Shown one piece after another: positions 25,691 to 38,172 of a stretch of 64,000 nucleotides of DNA. The position numbers were made by a program, and so were the translations under genes. Position 1 is the first letter of the stretch. The number at the start of each line of letters is the position of its first letter. The notes under the pieces are model-generated. The model was not told where the DNA came from. It saw nothing but the letters and a program-made list of their open reading frames with translations, and made no database searches. Source of the stretch: Lineus longissimus (Eukaryota > Nemertea > Pilidiophora > Heteronemertea > Lineidae); assembly GCF_910592395.1 (NCBI RefSeq), contig NC_088312.1, forward strand, positions 10,170,001-10,234,000. The letters are read 5' to 3'.

Positions 25691-28600
25691 TTGCTCGCCT
25701 CTTACAAAGTTAAATTGCCTCCTGAGTATTTCACATGCTTCAGCAACTGTTGATGAAATGGCAACATCTTGCCATGACCTTTCCCAAACTTGCCCAAATG
25801 CCTCAGTCAAATGTATGTGCAATTCATGGGTATGACCTTCAAGAACATGCCCAACCCAATGAATTCAGTAAGCAAGTCATATATATGGACAATTCATGGC
25901 AGAATTCGATCAGCCTCCATTCGTAGCTTAAGTGATCTTACTTGACGTCAGTTGACATACACAGATTGACCAGGCGAGAAATTGGTAATAAGAAATAACT
26001 AGCCAGAGTAGTGATCAGAAATTAAAATTACACAGCGTATGAGCACTGGTGAATAGGACTGGGAGACGGTTACCAAGCCCAGATGATTTTTTGATTTCGG
26101 CCATGGTTGGTGGAGTTGGGTATGCATCTGTGTGCATGTAGCATGTGAAGTGCACAAGCTATTCTGTCATAATTTGCTGGAATTTGTGTCATAGTTTGGA
26201 CATGTTTTCACAACATGAGTGCAAGAAACATGACATTTGAATGCATTCTCCATTGAAAATCGACACAGAATATTTGCCTTCTTAGATTGACATGGACCTG
26301 CTACGCTTTCGTTTGCCAATATGTTGCTTGGATGTAGATTGCAAACATCAATAAGGGTCTTCTGGTTGATCGGAGGCTGGAGTGTGCGTCTCATCATTGG
26401 TGCGGACTGTTGATTTGCTTGGGAAGACATTTGCACTCTCTTATTTGATCTGGCGAAGGGACGAAATAAAAAATGTGGTGTTTTGTTGTTGTTCATTTAT
26501 TCTGAATCAAGCCTTCACATTCAAAATGACAGGAGAGCTCTTCTTTACTTTCCCGTGTTGGCTTTGCGAGTGATGTGGCTTATGTGTGATCAGTCCCCTT
26601 TTTTAGATGTGAATGTCTGTCGAATAACACAGGGCTGCTTGAGTTTTGACTAGTTGGTGGTGGCCCATATCAGTTCATTGCCAATGATGACAAGCCGATG
26701 GGTTCATAGAAGAAACATGACATAGAATAGAATGGGATGATTTCAGTATTTTGATCATAGATCTTTGTAAACCAATCCTTTATTTTCTGGGCTCAGTCCT
26801 GCTGAAGTACTTCTTCCTAGTCACCTTGCTAGTCACTCAGCTCTCTGTAAACTGTGCACAACTGTAATCAACTTAAGACTACTAATTAGACCTGCTAACT
26901 CCTGCCTATAGTCCCCCTTTAAGGATTTATCATCGTCTTTTGGGGGAGGGAGTTAAATGGATGCAATTAATAACACCATTTTGAATTGGTTGTTTATATT
27001 GAGTCATCTAAACCTCACATTAACCGTGGACCAGTTCTGTAACATTATGACTTAACTTCCAGCAGAACTCTGTCCCCAAGGGCTCTGTTACAAACCTGCA
27101 ATTAAGAGATTTGATTAAAACAGGACTTATGCAGCCTCATATTGACCATGTGCTGATGTTGTTTTTGCCATGATTCATCAAGAACTGAACCCAGGCTAGA
27201 AGTAAGGCATTGGAATAGTGTCGATGACAGGAAAAGTTTTATGATGAATTATATATCAGATCTCCCGCCTTCAAATAAAATTTACAAGTCATAGGAAATG
27301 CAATTCTTATTTGCTGCATTGGCATATTTCAGACCTTGCTTTATGCAAAAATGTGGTCTTCAGATGTTGGAGAGACCCTGCTGTAATAACCTCATTATAA
27401 CACCATGAATATTTCATAGCGAGTCAAAACAGACTGTAACAATATGTCAACTTCTGAATGCGCAAACTAAAACCACAAAATAACAATGAGATAGTCGGCA
27501 TAACACATGGTGCTGCAGTCATGAGACTGCAAATCAAGTTTGCAGCAATTAGAATGTGTTAAGCGTGGCCAGTGATGACCAATTTTGTGGCAGAGAACTT
27601 TTCATTTCTTTGCAGCATGGCAGAGATAACAATAGTATTTCCCTGCAGATAAGTCACTTGTCCGTGGGGGGCTTCAGGGATGATATCACATGCAACACAG
27701 TTTCCCCTTGGTGGTTGTTACAGTCCCTTGAATGGTTAGGGAGCCCTCAGACTCAGTGGATTGACGGAATTGCCTTGACCTGATATGATTAGCCTGTTGT
27801 TGGTACTAAATCATGTGTATCGACCTTATGAATAAATAAAACATCGCCAAGAGACTCCTTAATTCACATAATGACAGTAATAACTGTACTCATAGTGAAA
27901 GTTGTCCGATCTGATACAGAATGGTGACAGAACATGTTATTGTGTGCAGTGTAATAAAATGTATACACATGATAACAACCTGTCTTTGTATTGGTGTAGT
28001 AAACATTACTAGTTATCATGATGCATCATGTCAAAATCCCCATTGAAGTGATGGAGTTCGAATTATTGATGCCTGAAGTCGTTTTACAGGCTAGCTTACA
28101 ATTTCATGAATTTTTAACAACTCCCAAATGATTATAGCGTAAATGTTGCAATTGAGCTGGGATTGTAAAGGTCAGTGACATACATATGCCTTATTATTGG
28201 AACCCTTCATGAAATATTCAGAGTCATCAGCTAGACCATATTATTACTGCTGGAATAAGGTATGTGTGATGTGGCCATGCAGTTGCTAGCTTTTAACATG
28301 AATCATTCAATTTTTTTTCCATTTCCACTTGGAGGGTTGTTTCAAATGCTGCACAGATTCTCCCTATCAGTGGGAAAAGTGTGTCTAACTTTTACAGACA
28401 ATTGCCCAGGGATGTTTTTATTGTTATCTCAATGAACGATAAGCTTCTTCATAATGTTAGGTTTTGAAAAAAAGAGATAAACTCTGATAAACTTTCTGTT
28501 TGGGTCAACCAAGCCCAGTCAAAACAAAGTATTTTGAAGATCGTGGCTCTATAGTTACCTTTCCAATTCACCTCTCTAATCAGAGAATATCTGAAGCCCA

Positions 28601-28930
28601 TTGCAGACAAGCAATTCTTATTGCAATAACAGGCAGTATTTATTGTGTGTATAGTTACAGGCTTCATTCCAGTCGACATCCAGAACTTCTCTGAAAATTT
28701 CTATTCAACATTTGCTACTATGATAATCAGTCTGTTACCAAAATGGCCACCCCTGAAACCTAGTACCTTCCAGACAATTACTGCAATGATCAAGTTGTCT
28801 ACCTGCCTTCACAACAATGTATTTTACTACCAATTAGCAACAAGAAAATGGTAACTTAGATGGGAGTCGTTTGCATAATATTTTACATTCGCAGCTGTTT
28901 TGCCTGAAGCATTCTTTTGCTGGCTTCGTT
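25691..28930. other. Non-coding stretch, no gene supported
   Basis: No exon or repeat supported. The open frame at 26167-26496 (minus, 109 codons) has no known motif. Confidence 0.5.
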
Positions 28931-28985
28931 TGATGTCAAATATTGATGTATGTTTTATCATAAGTTTAGTCTGCTTGCTGTCAGT
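28931..28985 (+). repeat. Dispersed duplicate, member 1
   Basis: TTTGATGTCAAA, then TATGTTTTATC, then GCTTGCTGTCAG recur at 29441-29497, 510 bp downstream in the same orientation. The two are diverged but collinear, so they look like an old segmental duplicate or two copies of one repeat. Confidence 0.4.
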
Positions 28986-29440
28986 GCCCTAGCAGCCTAG
29001 CTTCAGAATGAAAAAAGGCTGATGTTGGTTATGATTATATTTCAGTTTGAGCCCAACCTATAAAAGCTAGTGTGTAAGTCGGGAAGAGGGGAGACAGGGA
29101 CAGGAAATACCCATAACATATGATATTCAGCAGTATCTTCAGGCTAAGTCCGTACATACCTTGACAAAGATTCTACCCAAGCTGCTGCCCAAGCCTACCA
29201 AATGACTATGACAATGGTATACACTCATTTTGATAAAAAAAACTAGCAATCCATAATGCAGGTACAAGCAGCAGTAGTTGAAGTATCATTGACATTATGC
29301 AGTTTGGCAAAGCAATATAAAAATAAAAAGATGACCAACATTTTCACACACCAGAATGAAAAAACAGGAAAAAAACTCAATTGTGCATTCACCATGTTCA
29401 ATTGCAATTTGTCCAGGAGCATCTTTCACTTCCTGCTGCT

Positions 29441-29497
29441 TTGATGTCAAACATTTGATGCATATGTTTTATCGCTCGCTCTGCCTGCATGCTGTCA
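29441..29497 (+). repeat. Dispersed duplicate, member 2
   Basis: Partner of 28931-28985. Matching landmarks are TTTGATGTCAAA, TATGTTTTATC and GCATGCTGTCAG. Confidence 0.4.
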
Positions 29498-31508
29498 GAT
29501 GTCAAGGAAAGCCTTGCTGGAGTGGATACCTGCAGTGTGGTTACTCAGAATAGCCACGAGCATAGAGCAAACTTGAGAAAAATTGTTATGACGTGTTTGA
29601 ATAGATGCATATACATGTAAGATAGGATTTATCAGTTGGTCTCTTTCAAGATCTGCGGCATGTCTAGGTGTGGGAGTTGAATTTCATTGATATCAGGTCA
29701 GCCTTTGTTAAAAATGATGCCATTTACCCAAACCGATTTTAACAGAGGGTGACTTCAAAGTTTTCAACTTGGCCTCCAGGTGCCACTCAGCTTGTCTTAT
29801 GTCCCCTGTCCTTAAAGCCGTGCCTCTGCTTTGTCCTATTGACTCCTGTGCAGCCTCTAGTCTCTTTCCTGGGGTATCTTAGCTCACAAAGGGTCATTGT
29901 TTCACTGATTACAAAACAAAGTGGCATCCTGTTCAGGGATTGGATGCACGCTGCAATGACATCAACCTTGCAATTAGGGACTTGGGCAAAATACCTTTTT
30001 AATTGCTTGCCCGTTTCTGATCCAATCATCTGCAGGGTAATTTCTTTCGGGCTGTATCCAATATCGAGGAATATCATGTTGAGGTAGAGGTGGTGTAAGT
30101 GTCTTCAGGGATTTGACACCATGAGCTGGCCTCTATTGTTTGGAGGCTTGCACCATCTGGAGGTGAAATTGCACTGGTCCTGGACAGTGAGTCACTGATA
30201 TGGTGGGTTTTTTCCAGCCCTGATTATTTGGGAAACAGCATTGGGAAAACTGACTGATTTGAAGACTGCCTGACACCACCGCTATGCAGATCCACTAACA
30301 GAAGTTCCACTGTATTTAATATAAACTTCAAATGTCAACCAACTGTGATACAGGGAAAAAAATTCATTTCTCTAACAACTTTGTTTAAAGACGTATTATC
30401 AGCTTATGAGAAACGTCAATATTACGCATTAAAATGTCACCAACTTGTTTAATCTTCTTAGTGAGATCATCCATGCATTTATCAACCAATATACGCTCAT
30501 TGTTCCCAATAAAGATGATTTAATTGCACTTCGCTGCCTCATTTCCCCGAAATGCGGTTAGATCACTCCATTTAAGACAAGTAGCGCAGATATAGATTTC
30601 GGTGAGTACCTGAAGTCATACCGAGTTGAGTCACGACTTTCCGCCGTCACTCGGTGCCCATGGCTGTTAGTGTACTGCGTGGTACGTTTTACTGTCTCGA
30701 GTGTTGGTATAAAGCTGTTGTGAACCATACAGATGGATGACTATATGACATTAAACGACGTGCCCCAAAGATGTTCCTTGTATTCTCCAAGCCATTAATA
30801 CTTTCTTTGATCATTCCACTTCCAACGTCAGTAAACTCGACCAAAAAAGCTCGTGGAAAAAATTAATTTAGAAATAGTCTGAGAATTGCACAGTTGTTGA
30901 CAATTGGTGGCTTTGGGCTTGGCGATCTTGCACTTAGCCATTATAATGAAAAATCAGCCAGATTTGACGAGGTCTGCCAGCCTCATCTTGACCAATGAGG
31001 AGATTCAATTGTTATCCCCTTAATGAGATCTACTGTTGGTTAAGTTGGGGATTGGACCTTGCCAACCAAGTTATCACACTTCCCTCAAAGGCGCAAAAAT
31101 TACCAACCCTCTACTGCTGTGCCATTATGATTATTTGGATGAGTAAACTCAAAAAATAATTTGACAATGGTATAGCAGTTGAGGTCATGCAACTGTAGGC
31201 TCTACTGTACATTTTTGTCTCGAAAATCAAACTGACTGTGCATCAAATGTACACTGATTGACTGTGCGCTCCAAACACAATAGTTCAGAGAGTTTGACTC
31301 ATGCGTCAGACGCCCAATAACACAATCACACTGTGTACAAGTGCCGGACAAAAGTACCGTTATTCAGGCTGTAACGGCAAGACAGTCGGGTTATCGATCC
31401 ACAATCCCGCCACAATAATCTTTCGTTTTCATTAAATGGATTTTTTGCAAACTGGCATTGGTGGTATTGTCTGGCCTTGAGCTGGGATTGATTAGCAGGA
31501 AGAGTGGC
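29498..31508. other. Non-coding stretch, no gene supported
   Basis: Segment 29749-30087 is open on both strands (112 codons plus, 96 codons minus), but neither product has a recognisable domain or flanking splice sites. Otherwise unique DNA. Confidence 0.45.
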
Positions 31509-33092
31509 TACCCTCACCGAAAAGCAGTGTGATATCAGTCAGGATTCAGTCAGGTTGCAGTGTTACCTCACATTTTTATGGCAGTGTTGAAATCAGTGGA
31601 AAGCAGTCATAGGAAGTGTTTTTCAGTCACGCAATACCAAAGCATACAGTTATACAGCAATCAAAAATAGAGGTGAGGGAGTCATAAGCAGTGGTAAGAC
31701 AGTCAAAATCAGTGGTAAGGCAGTCAAAAGCAGTGCTCATTTAAATATTTAGGCTGACTGATTTCCACTGCTTTTGACACTGAAAATGACTCCCCACTAT
31801 GCATCATGCACAGGGCTGGCAGTGGGGTTCAGTGTTAATTTAAATATTTCGCAGCACACTGAATCCACACTGAAACACCACTGATTTTGACTGCCATTTC
31901 CAAAACCTCTTGGAGGGAGCAGTCATTTTCAGTGTTAATATGAATAATTTATTTAATGGCATGCAGGCACGGATGCCGAGAAAGGTTTGGGGGACGTGAC
32001 CCCCCTGTGCTGATGACAACCAAAGAAATTGTTCGAAAAAGCAAAAACTTCTAGCGAACTGTTACTTTTGCTGTCCTATTTTAGACGGTGTGTTTGCGTC
32101 CAATATGGCAGTGATGACGTCATCTGCAGAAATAGAGGACATCGCCATTGTATGATGACGTGACACAGTAAAAAGATGACAAATTCACGTACTTGACCTA
32201 CGTCATTGCAAACTTTGTCATAATGACAGTGGTCAGATGGGGTTACTAGACAATTGAAACGACACATGGCACATAGCTACTGTCAGTGATGTCAGGGATT
32301 GAAGCTAGATCAAATTGACGTCCAAATAAAGTAACTGCACGCAGCCTGTAGAATAATGATCTACTGATTGATGTGTATTGAGCTCCCATGCAGATAATTT
32401 GCAGTGTATGCATACATTACAATTAACACCTTTCGGGCCTACAGTAGATGCATGAAGATACATGTAGATATCTTGCAGTGTATGCATGCATTACAACACC
32501 TATAGGGCCTATACAGCCTTCTTGATTTGCTGAAAATACAACTTCAGTGTCTGTCGAGATTACCCTTTTTGCATTCATTTGGCTCCTTATGTGTTCCAAT
32601 TAAAACTGACTAAAACTCCCCTCTTCTCATATTGAAATTCGGGTAAATATCGAGAAATATGAAGAGGTACCATGATTTCTTGAATGTTTGACTATCAAAT
32701 TCAAACTTGCTAGCTTCCTGTCTCAGGTTGCATTATGGGTGATATTTAACACTGAATTTGACTGCAATTACCACTGCTTTACACTGCCATCAAGTCTTAA
32801 TCTCACCAGTCATAAAGCAGTGGTTTTCAGTCATGTTGAAAATGCCACGGGTTTCGATCAGAGTTGGAGAAGTGGAAATCAGTGGTCTTTCAGTCATAGG
32901 CAGTGTTTTTGAAATACGTCGTTCATAATGATATGCAAGTGGCAGTGCTTTGCAGTGGTCTTTCAGTCAAAATCAGTGGTTTTAAAACATTAAGAAAAAA
33001 TGATATGCCTAAGACAGTCATATGCAGTGGGGGTTTCAGTCAAAAGCAGTGTGATGCAGTCATTTTCAGTGCACTGCCTTTCGGTGAGGGTA
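31509..33092. mobile_element. Non-autonomous TIR element with CAGTCA/CAGTG arrays
   Basis: The termini at 31509-31529 and 33072-33092 are 21-bp inverted repeats with a single mismatch; the outer 14 bp are TACCCTCACCGAAA. A TA dinucleotide is present at both edges and could be the target duplication, as in Tc1/mariner-type elements; no longer duplication is visible. Subterminal regions (31530-31960 and 32745-33070) are packed with interspersed motifs such as CAGTCAAAATCAGTGG and CAGTCATTTTCAGTG in both orientations. The middle (about 31990-32720) is unlike the ends. No open frame in it exceeds about 75 codons, so it depends on another element. Dense subterminal motif arrays are typical transposase-binding architecture. 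Confidence 0.75.
32115..32122. promoter_or_regulatory. Palindromic CRE (TGACGTCA)
   Basis: An exact cAMP-response-element palindrome inside the transposon at 31509-33092. A related half-site context, CTACGTCATTG, occurs about 85 bp later. It could be chance or could act as a transposon-borne enhancer motif. Confidence 0.3.
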
Positions 33093-33639
33093 TTGCTGTG
33101 TGTCGAGTTAGCTAAAGTGTTTGGGTTAGCATTTTTGTGTTTTGCTCTTCATGTTTGAAGGGAAATTTTAGATTTCAAGGATATGGAAAGTAAGATGGTC
33201 CACCCATGCATTGCAAAACCTGTGCCTGTAAGTGTGATTTCATCTTCATCACACCTACACATGGAAGGTGGTGCGCATCTCATTTTACGAATCCATCTTA
33301 TTTTTCTTCAAATCTGAGGTTGATTAGTGCAGAATGTCGGAAGGCATCAAATTAAATGCAGCAATGAAAAAGTTTGCAAATAATCTGTGGAAATCATCAC
33401 AACTCCCAATAACTTCAACGGAAGTTTGCATGAAATTATGATACATTTGTTTGCAAAAGTGGATAGACTTGTTTGCAAATGTGAGTCAGGTAAACTTGAA
33501 TTCACTTAAACTTGGCATACTTATGATGGTTGAAATTAGTATACTATGATAACATTTGCTCAGCTCTTAAACTTAGCGAAAAGTTTTTATTAGAACTTGT
33601 GAAGATTCCCCCCCCCGGAATGTGGTGTTGACATTTAGA
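33093..33639. other. Non-coding stretch, no gene supported
   Basis: Ordinary AT-rich DNA ending at a C-run (about 33609-33617). Nothing else is identified. Confidence 0.5.
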
Positions 33640-33900
33640 GATTGATTCCGCTTTACAAATGCAGAGTGTTGTATAGTACCCCCAGGTATATGGCACGGCT
33701 TAACCCGCCGGCCATGAGGGAATTCCTTTATGGCCCAGTGGGATTTGTAGTTCGGTACTGAGACGCATGAAGCGCTAAGTTGGATCGCGGACGATCCATC
33801 TCTGTCCGAAGGACCTCGCAGACAAGACTTTTTTGTTACTGTGAGTGGCACTAATCAATGCGCGAGACAAGACTTTCTTGTCAACAGGGGTTGGTCATCA
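33640..33900 (-). repeat. Possible old SINE-like or other interspersed repeat
   Basis: This block is noticeably more CpG-rich than its surroundings. On the minus strand it contains GCGAGGTCCTTCGGACAGAG and CCCACTGGGCCATAAAGG, which resemble conserved bodies of invertebrate SINEs as I remember them. I cannot locate a tRNA-like head. The 92-codon frame across it is not convincing as protein. Confidence 0.3.
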
Positions 33901-33916
33901 CTGCGAGCTGCAGTAA

Positions 33917-34287
33917 TGCAAGTATCAATTCGTGTCTTGTACCCCCCCCCCTCCTCAAGGTTACGACACCTTATCACCCTATAACGACATCTTAAGGCTC
34001 AAGCATCACCCTTTTTTCACCAATGCTACTTTTTCTTTCGTCAAGACATCACCATCAACAATATATCAGTTATCACCATCATATATAGTAACCGGACTAA
34101 TTTTACTGGGTAGGCTAAGGCTGTATGTTCGTCAAGACATCGACACATTAGCATCGTTATTCTTTCCAGCTTCGCCAAATTTTCACTAAAGGAAAAATAA
34201 ATACTACTCAAGCATCGGCAAATATTAGTGGTGATAGCTTAACTACCCTTGAGGAGGGGGGGTACAAGAAACGAATTGATACTTGCA
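33917..34287. mobile_element. 371-bp MITE with TAA target duplication
   Basis: The arms 33917-33960 and 34247-34287 are inverted repeats of about 40 bp. The left starts TGCAAGTATCAATTCGTGTC; the right reads TGCAAGTATCAATTCGTTTC in reverse complement. Both continue through a C-run to CCTCAAGG. TAA flanks the element on both sides (33914-33916 and 34288-34290). A three-base TAA duplication fits PIF/Harbinger-type insertion. The interior is T- and C-rich unique sequence without coding capacity. The C-runs differ in length between arms (about 11 against 7). Confidence 0.8.
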
Positions 34288-34290
34288 TAA

Positions 34291-36181
34291 ATATGAGACC
34301 ATGCAATTACCAGAGTTTTTGACGACAGATGAAAAATGTTTTCATCATTTGTTGCGGCGATATGATAATCAAACCAAGTGATAATTATCGCAGGTTGTTG
34401 CAACAAAAAACTCTCCTTTGTGAGGTGCTTCAAGTATCACCAGAAATGTACCTAAATCAAGACACACCTCTACACTGAGGAATTGGGATGAATGTTCAAA
34501 GGACTCCACCCTAGAGTTGAAAACGCTGGAAAATACATAACTTCCCTGCCATTGAGATCAGTAAATGCTTCCTTCCTACCGACAGGAAGTTGCTTACAGC
34601 AGCCATGTTTACCCAAAATCCCCTGGGGCTGTGCTAGAATACCCGTTTCCTACAATTGAGAATTGTGGTCGGAATTATTTGATCTGAGATCACCTGTTTC
34701 CTGTTCCCATTTTGCTCTGTGGTAGGAGAAGCGTATATCACGACTTTTAAAGCAAATTGGAAGCCTTGTTGAATTGTATACAGAGCATCGCAAACAAGAG
34801 ATTGAAATTGTTGCGACCTGCAATCATGGTCACATGCGACAAAAATTACTTGTTTGCAGTAGTCATCGCAGTTGCCTGCAACTAGAATCAGTGATGGCAG
34901 CATCCTGTGATGAATATCAAACCCGACAATTACTGGTTTTACCTGCTGGCGAGGGATTTTTTTGTCCCACATTGCAGTGATTATAATCACAGGTTACCGG
35001 TATGCCACGCTTTTGAAAGCAGGGACCCTCCTGTGACCTGCTCTATGGCAGAGTTGGCTAGCATTAGTTTCTTGCTCTGACCTTGGACAAAGGAAATAAT
35101 CCTACTATCAGTTGCCCACAATGACGTTTTTACTCCCTGAGTTCATCTCTGGTGGAAAACATGCCACGGGAAAATTGTCACATGGAGAAGACTGTCTGGT
35201 CCTTGATACAGGAAGCCCTCCAAAATACAAACTCCTTCATGGCTCCACTAGGAATACACCGCAGCCCTATTGACAGCACATTCACCCGGACATAATTTCC
35301 ATCTTTGGGTAAACTGAAGTGGCTGGAGATTATCCTTCATTGATCGCACCTACGCTTGATGGTTGGTGCGATGACGGTTAGTCGATACCAGAGTCGCTGT
35401 GTGTTGACGGTTACTGGTTTGTGTGCAGACATTATATGGAAGGAGTGTGGCAGGCTGTTGTCACTGTAGCAAAAAATTGTTAATTGGTGGGATGTACGTT
35501 GACAACAAGCAAAAAAATATGTGAAAGAAGTCACAAAAAAACTGAAATTTGAAGCTGTTCAAAGACTGAAAAAAAATGTCTTGTTATGCTAACGATCTCA
35601 GGAATTCTTGCTTGGCGTCATAAGAATATTACTAAGCTGTTGTGTCTGGCTATAAAGCTAATAGGTGTAATTTTGATATAAATAACCATATCACATTCTC
35701 GTAGCCAATAATATAAATCTGCTATTGAAGTTGCAAAATTATGGGTATTTTGTCCGATAGTTATTATGATATTACCGTCTAATGACTAAATGAGTGTATC
35801 GTTCACTATAAGGTTACTCTAATACAGATTATGGTGAAAGCATTTTGACTTTAGCGGTGGTTTCAACCTTTCCTCTGGGAAAAGCTCTGACGTGATGTTG
35901 TATACCAAATGGATTGGGGAATTCTTTGGGGAAATGTGATGAAAGCTTTGTATCGTTGGCATGCTGGATGGTGCTATGCTTTGATGAAGATCGGGTCCAG
36001 TACCTGAAGTGAAGTGCTTCAGATGTTGGTAGGCAAATTTCAGAGTTTGGTTCCAAATATGAAAGAAGTACATCTAGTATCCCATCTTGTCTGTTTCAGT
36101 TGAGCCTGGGTACACCAAGTTGAATTCCTACGTATACATATATGACTTTTGTTGCTCTTTTAGTGGTGAACACACCTCCCA

Positions 36182-36182
<1 letters not shown>
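34291..36182. other. Non-coding stretch, no gene supported
   Basis: Includes a 118-codon minus-strand frame (34634-34990) without recognisable motif. A short hairpin near 34571-34590 (ACTTCCTGTCGGTAGGAAGG in reverse complement) is the only structure noted. Confidence 0.45.
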
Positions 36183-36222
<40 letters not shown>

Positions 36223-36223
36223 T
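36183..36223. repeat. (CAT)n trinucleotide microsatellite
   Basis: About 13 CAT units in an otherwise unique region. In one plus-strand frame it would encode poly-serine, but I do not see a convincing exon around it. Confidence 0.9.
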
Positions 36224-38014
36224 GATGACTCTTGAGAAATGTTCCAATTTGCCTGTTTTAGTTGTACAGTGCTGTATACATCTTCCTGTTTCTATTCTGC
36301 TTCAGTCTTCCAAACCAAGTTCAGTTGTGAATGCATTGCAACACATTTTGTTGCCTTCAGTTGCTGCTGCCCTGCGCAGGGTGCTGTGCATGGTGTTGTG
36401 CATGATGTATCATCTCATTTAGTTGTGCCGCCGCTGCACCTGCTGGTATACTTGAAAATAGTTAACGAAGGTCCTTGGTTATTTTTCTCCACTTCGCAGT
36501 CAGCAGGTGACTGGTGCACCCTCGTAATGGACTTTCACCATTCTCTCGAGTCCTCCACTCAAGGACACTCAAAGCTCTCCCATGCAGCACGTGCTGTTTT
36601 CGTATGCTCGTGCCGACTGGATCCGGTTTCGTTAAGAGGAAATTGCTGTCCATTGATATATGAAAGCTTGTCCTGGGATCCTGTGTCAGTTTTACCAAGT
36701 GTAGTCATCTTGAATCCGTCTCGCAGTTTCAAGTGATTCTCAGTTTACTTTCCTGTCGAAATACATGCTCAAAGATGACCAATGGCAGGATTTCGGCAAG
36801 TACATTGTCAATAATCTAAACAAAGGTTTCGTTGGTGTCCTCTTACCTATTGTTCAGTCAAAAACTGCGAGGTCATACTGTCAATGAAAGAACTAGAAAA
36901 TGAAACTATAATATAGAGAACTATAAAGTTGAAGCAGATTCCTAAAAGGTCCATGCTGAAACAAGGATCACCTGGCAATAACCTCCTTCATGCCTCTGTA
37001 ATTGGTGATTATCCAGTTCAACCAGTGTACAAATTAACTAATTTGAAAATCGCATTCTTTGCAAACCTCCACTTGTTAGCCTTGTTAGAATTGCAGGTTT
37101 TGGAGCGGTGCTCGATGGAACAGGTGTTTTTGAGTTTAAACCATCTTAGAGGATTAACAAAGATGCTCATTAACATAGCCCCCTATTTCACTTAATTACT
37201 CAAAAGGATTAACCAATTCGTTTTGTTAGTTGCCTACTGAGGATGCGGGATTCTTGTGCAAAGGATCACAGTAGTTTGAACCGAAGTTGTTGCTGTGAAA
37301 TTATAAGATGTGGGAAGGATTTGATACTAATAAATAGCCTCTCATGGCAGGATAGTGCTGTTCAGAAGTAACATCCACTTTTGGCTAAACAATTGCCTTT
37401 ATTAATAGTAACAGGGTGTGGTTTATAATTGTCAGAACTCAATTCTCATCTATCCCTGCTGCAGAACATCCACACCCTTTTACACGGCTGATGCTGGAAA
37501 CAATATTTATTTATGATCTCCCGCCTCATTTCCCTCCGTCTGCAACTGATGAAGCAGCGAAGCAGAAAATGAGAAACCAAAATAACCAAACAGACTAGAT
37601 GTTCAGTGTAAACTGATGGTTCTGAAGAAAAAAAACGATTTGCAGAAAAGTGCTAAAACGAAACTGGTAACATCGTTTTGTTGATGCCGCTGGCAGCTGT
37701 GTTATTGTGGAAGAGCTTTGATTTTTTGGCTGAAACACTGCGCCATGGGCTTGAAACATCGCTACTTAGGTTTCCCATCCATCAAGATCGATGCCAGTCT
37801 TCCACACTGCTAACTGTTTGGATACTTCTGTTCCTTGCGTGAACCATATCTAACTTTCCTCAAGGAAGTTTGAAGTCATTCCTATGAAATGTATACATCG
37901 AACAAAAGCTTTCTTTCTAAGCAATGTACCTTACACAAGGAAGGAGAATTGTCTCATAATGACATCACACTATCACAAAATCCTCCTCGGTTCCCACTAG
38001 GTCCACGGATGTAG
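36224..38014. other. Mostly non-coding; long frame of uncertain status
   Basis: A 165-codon plus-strand frame covers 36239-36736. Its second half follows an acceptor-like CACTTCGCAG and looks superficially protein-like, but there is no donor, no domain and no second exon. AATAAA sequences on the minus strand near 37510 and 37398 could serve as polyadenylation signals for the weak minus-strand exon cluster upstream of them. Confidence 0.35.
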
Positions 38015-38172
38015 TTACAAATTGATCCAATCATTGGCATCAATCCATTCTGTCCTTCCGTTCTCACGAGATAGCAAGACATGGGGCAAGTGTATATTGT
38101 GTCCCACCATATTCGATGTCTGGTCCCAGTGGATCGCAACCTGGTAGCTGATTGACTGTACATTGTGAGAAC
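38015..38172 (-). CDS. Possible terminal exon, minus strand, unknown protein
   Basis: On the minus strand a strong acceptor (TTCTTTATTCTTCTTAG) is followed at 38172 by a frame that stays open for 51 codons to TAA at 38017-38015. The intron phase would be 1. The peptide begins SHNVQSISYQVAIHWDQTSN and ends WIDANDWIN-L, with a composition unlike the random frames nearby. A GTAACT donor overlaps the stop, so it could instead be an internal exon. I do not recognise the family. It lies near other minus-strand acceptors (39293 and 38488), but no set of junctions gives a unique reading frame. Chance remains a real alternative. Confidence 0.3.

Noticed and set aside
29749-30087. Region open on both strands
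   Set aside because: Neither product shows a domain or splice context; dual openness is expected occasionally by chance.
36239-36736. 165-codon plus-strand open frame
   Set aside because: No recognisable domain, no donor and no phase-compatible partner. Length alone is not compelling in 64 kb with six frames.
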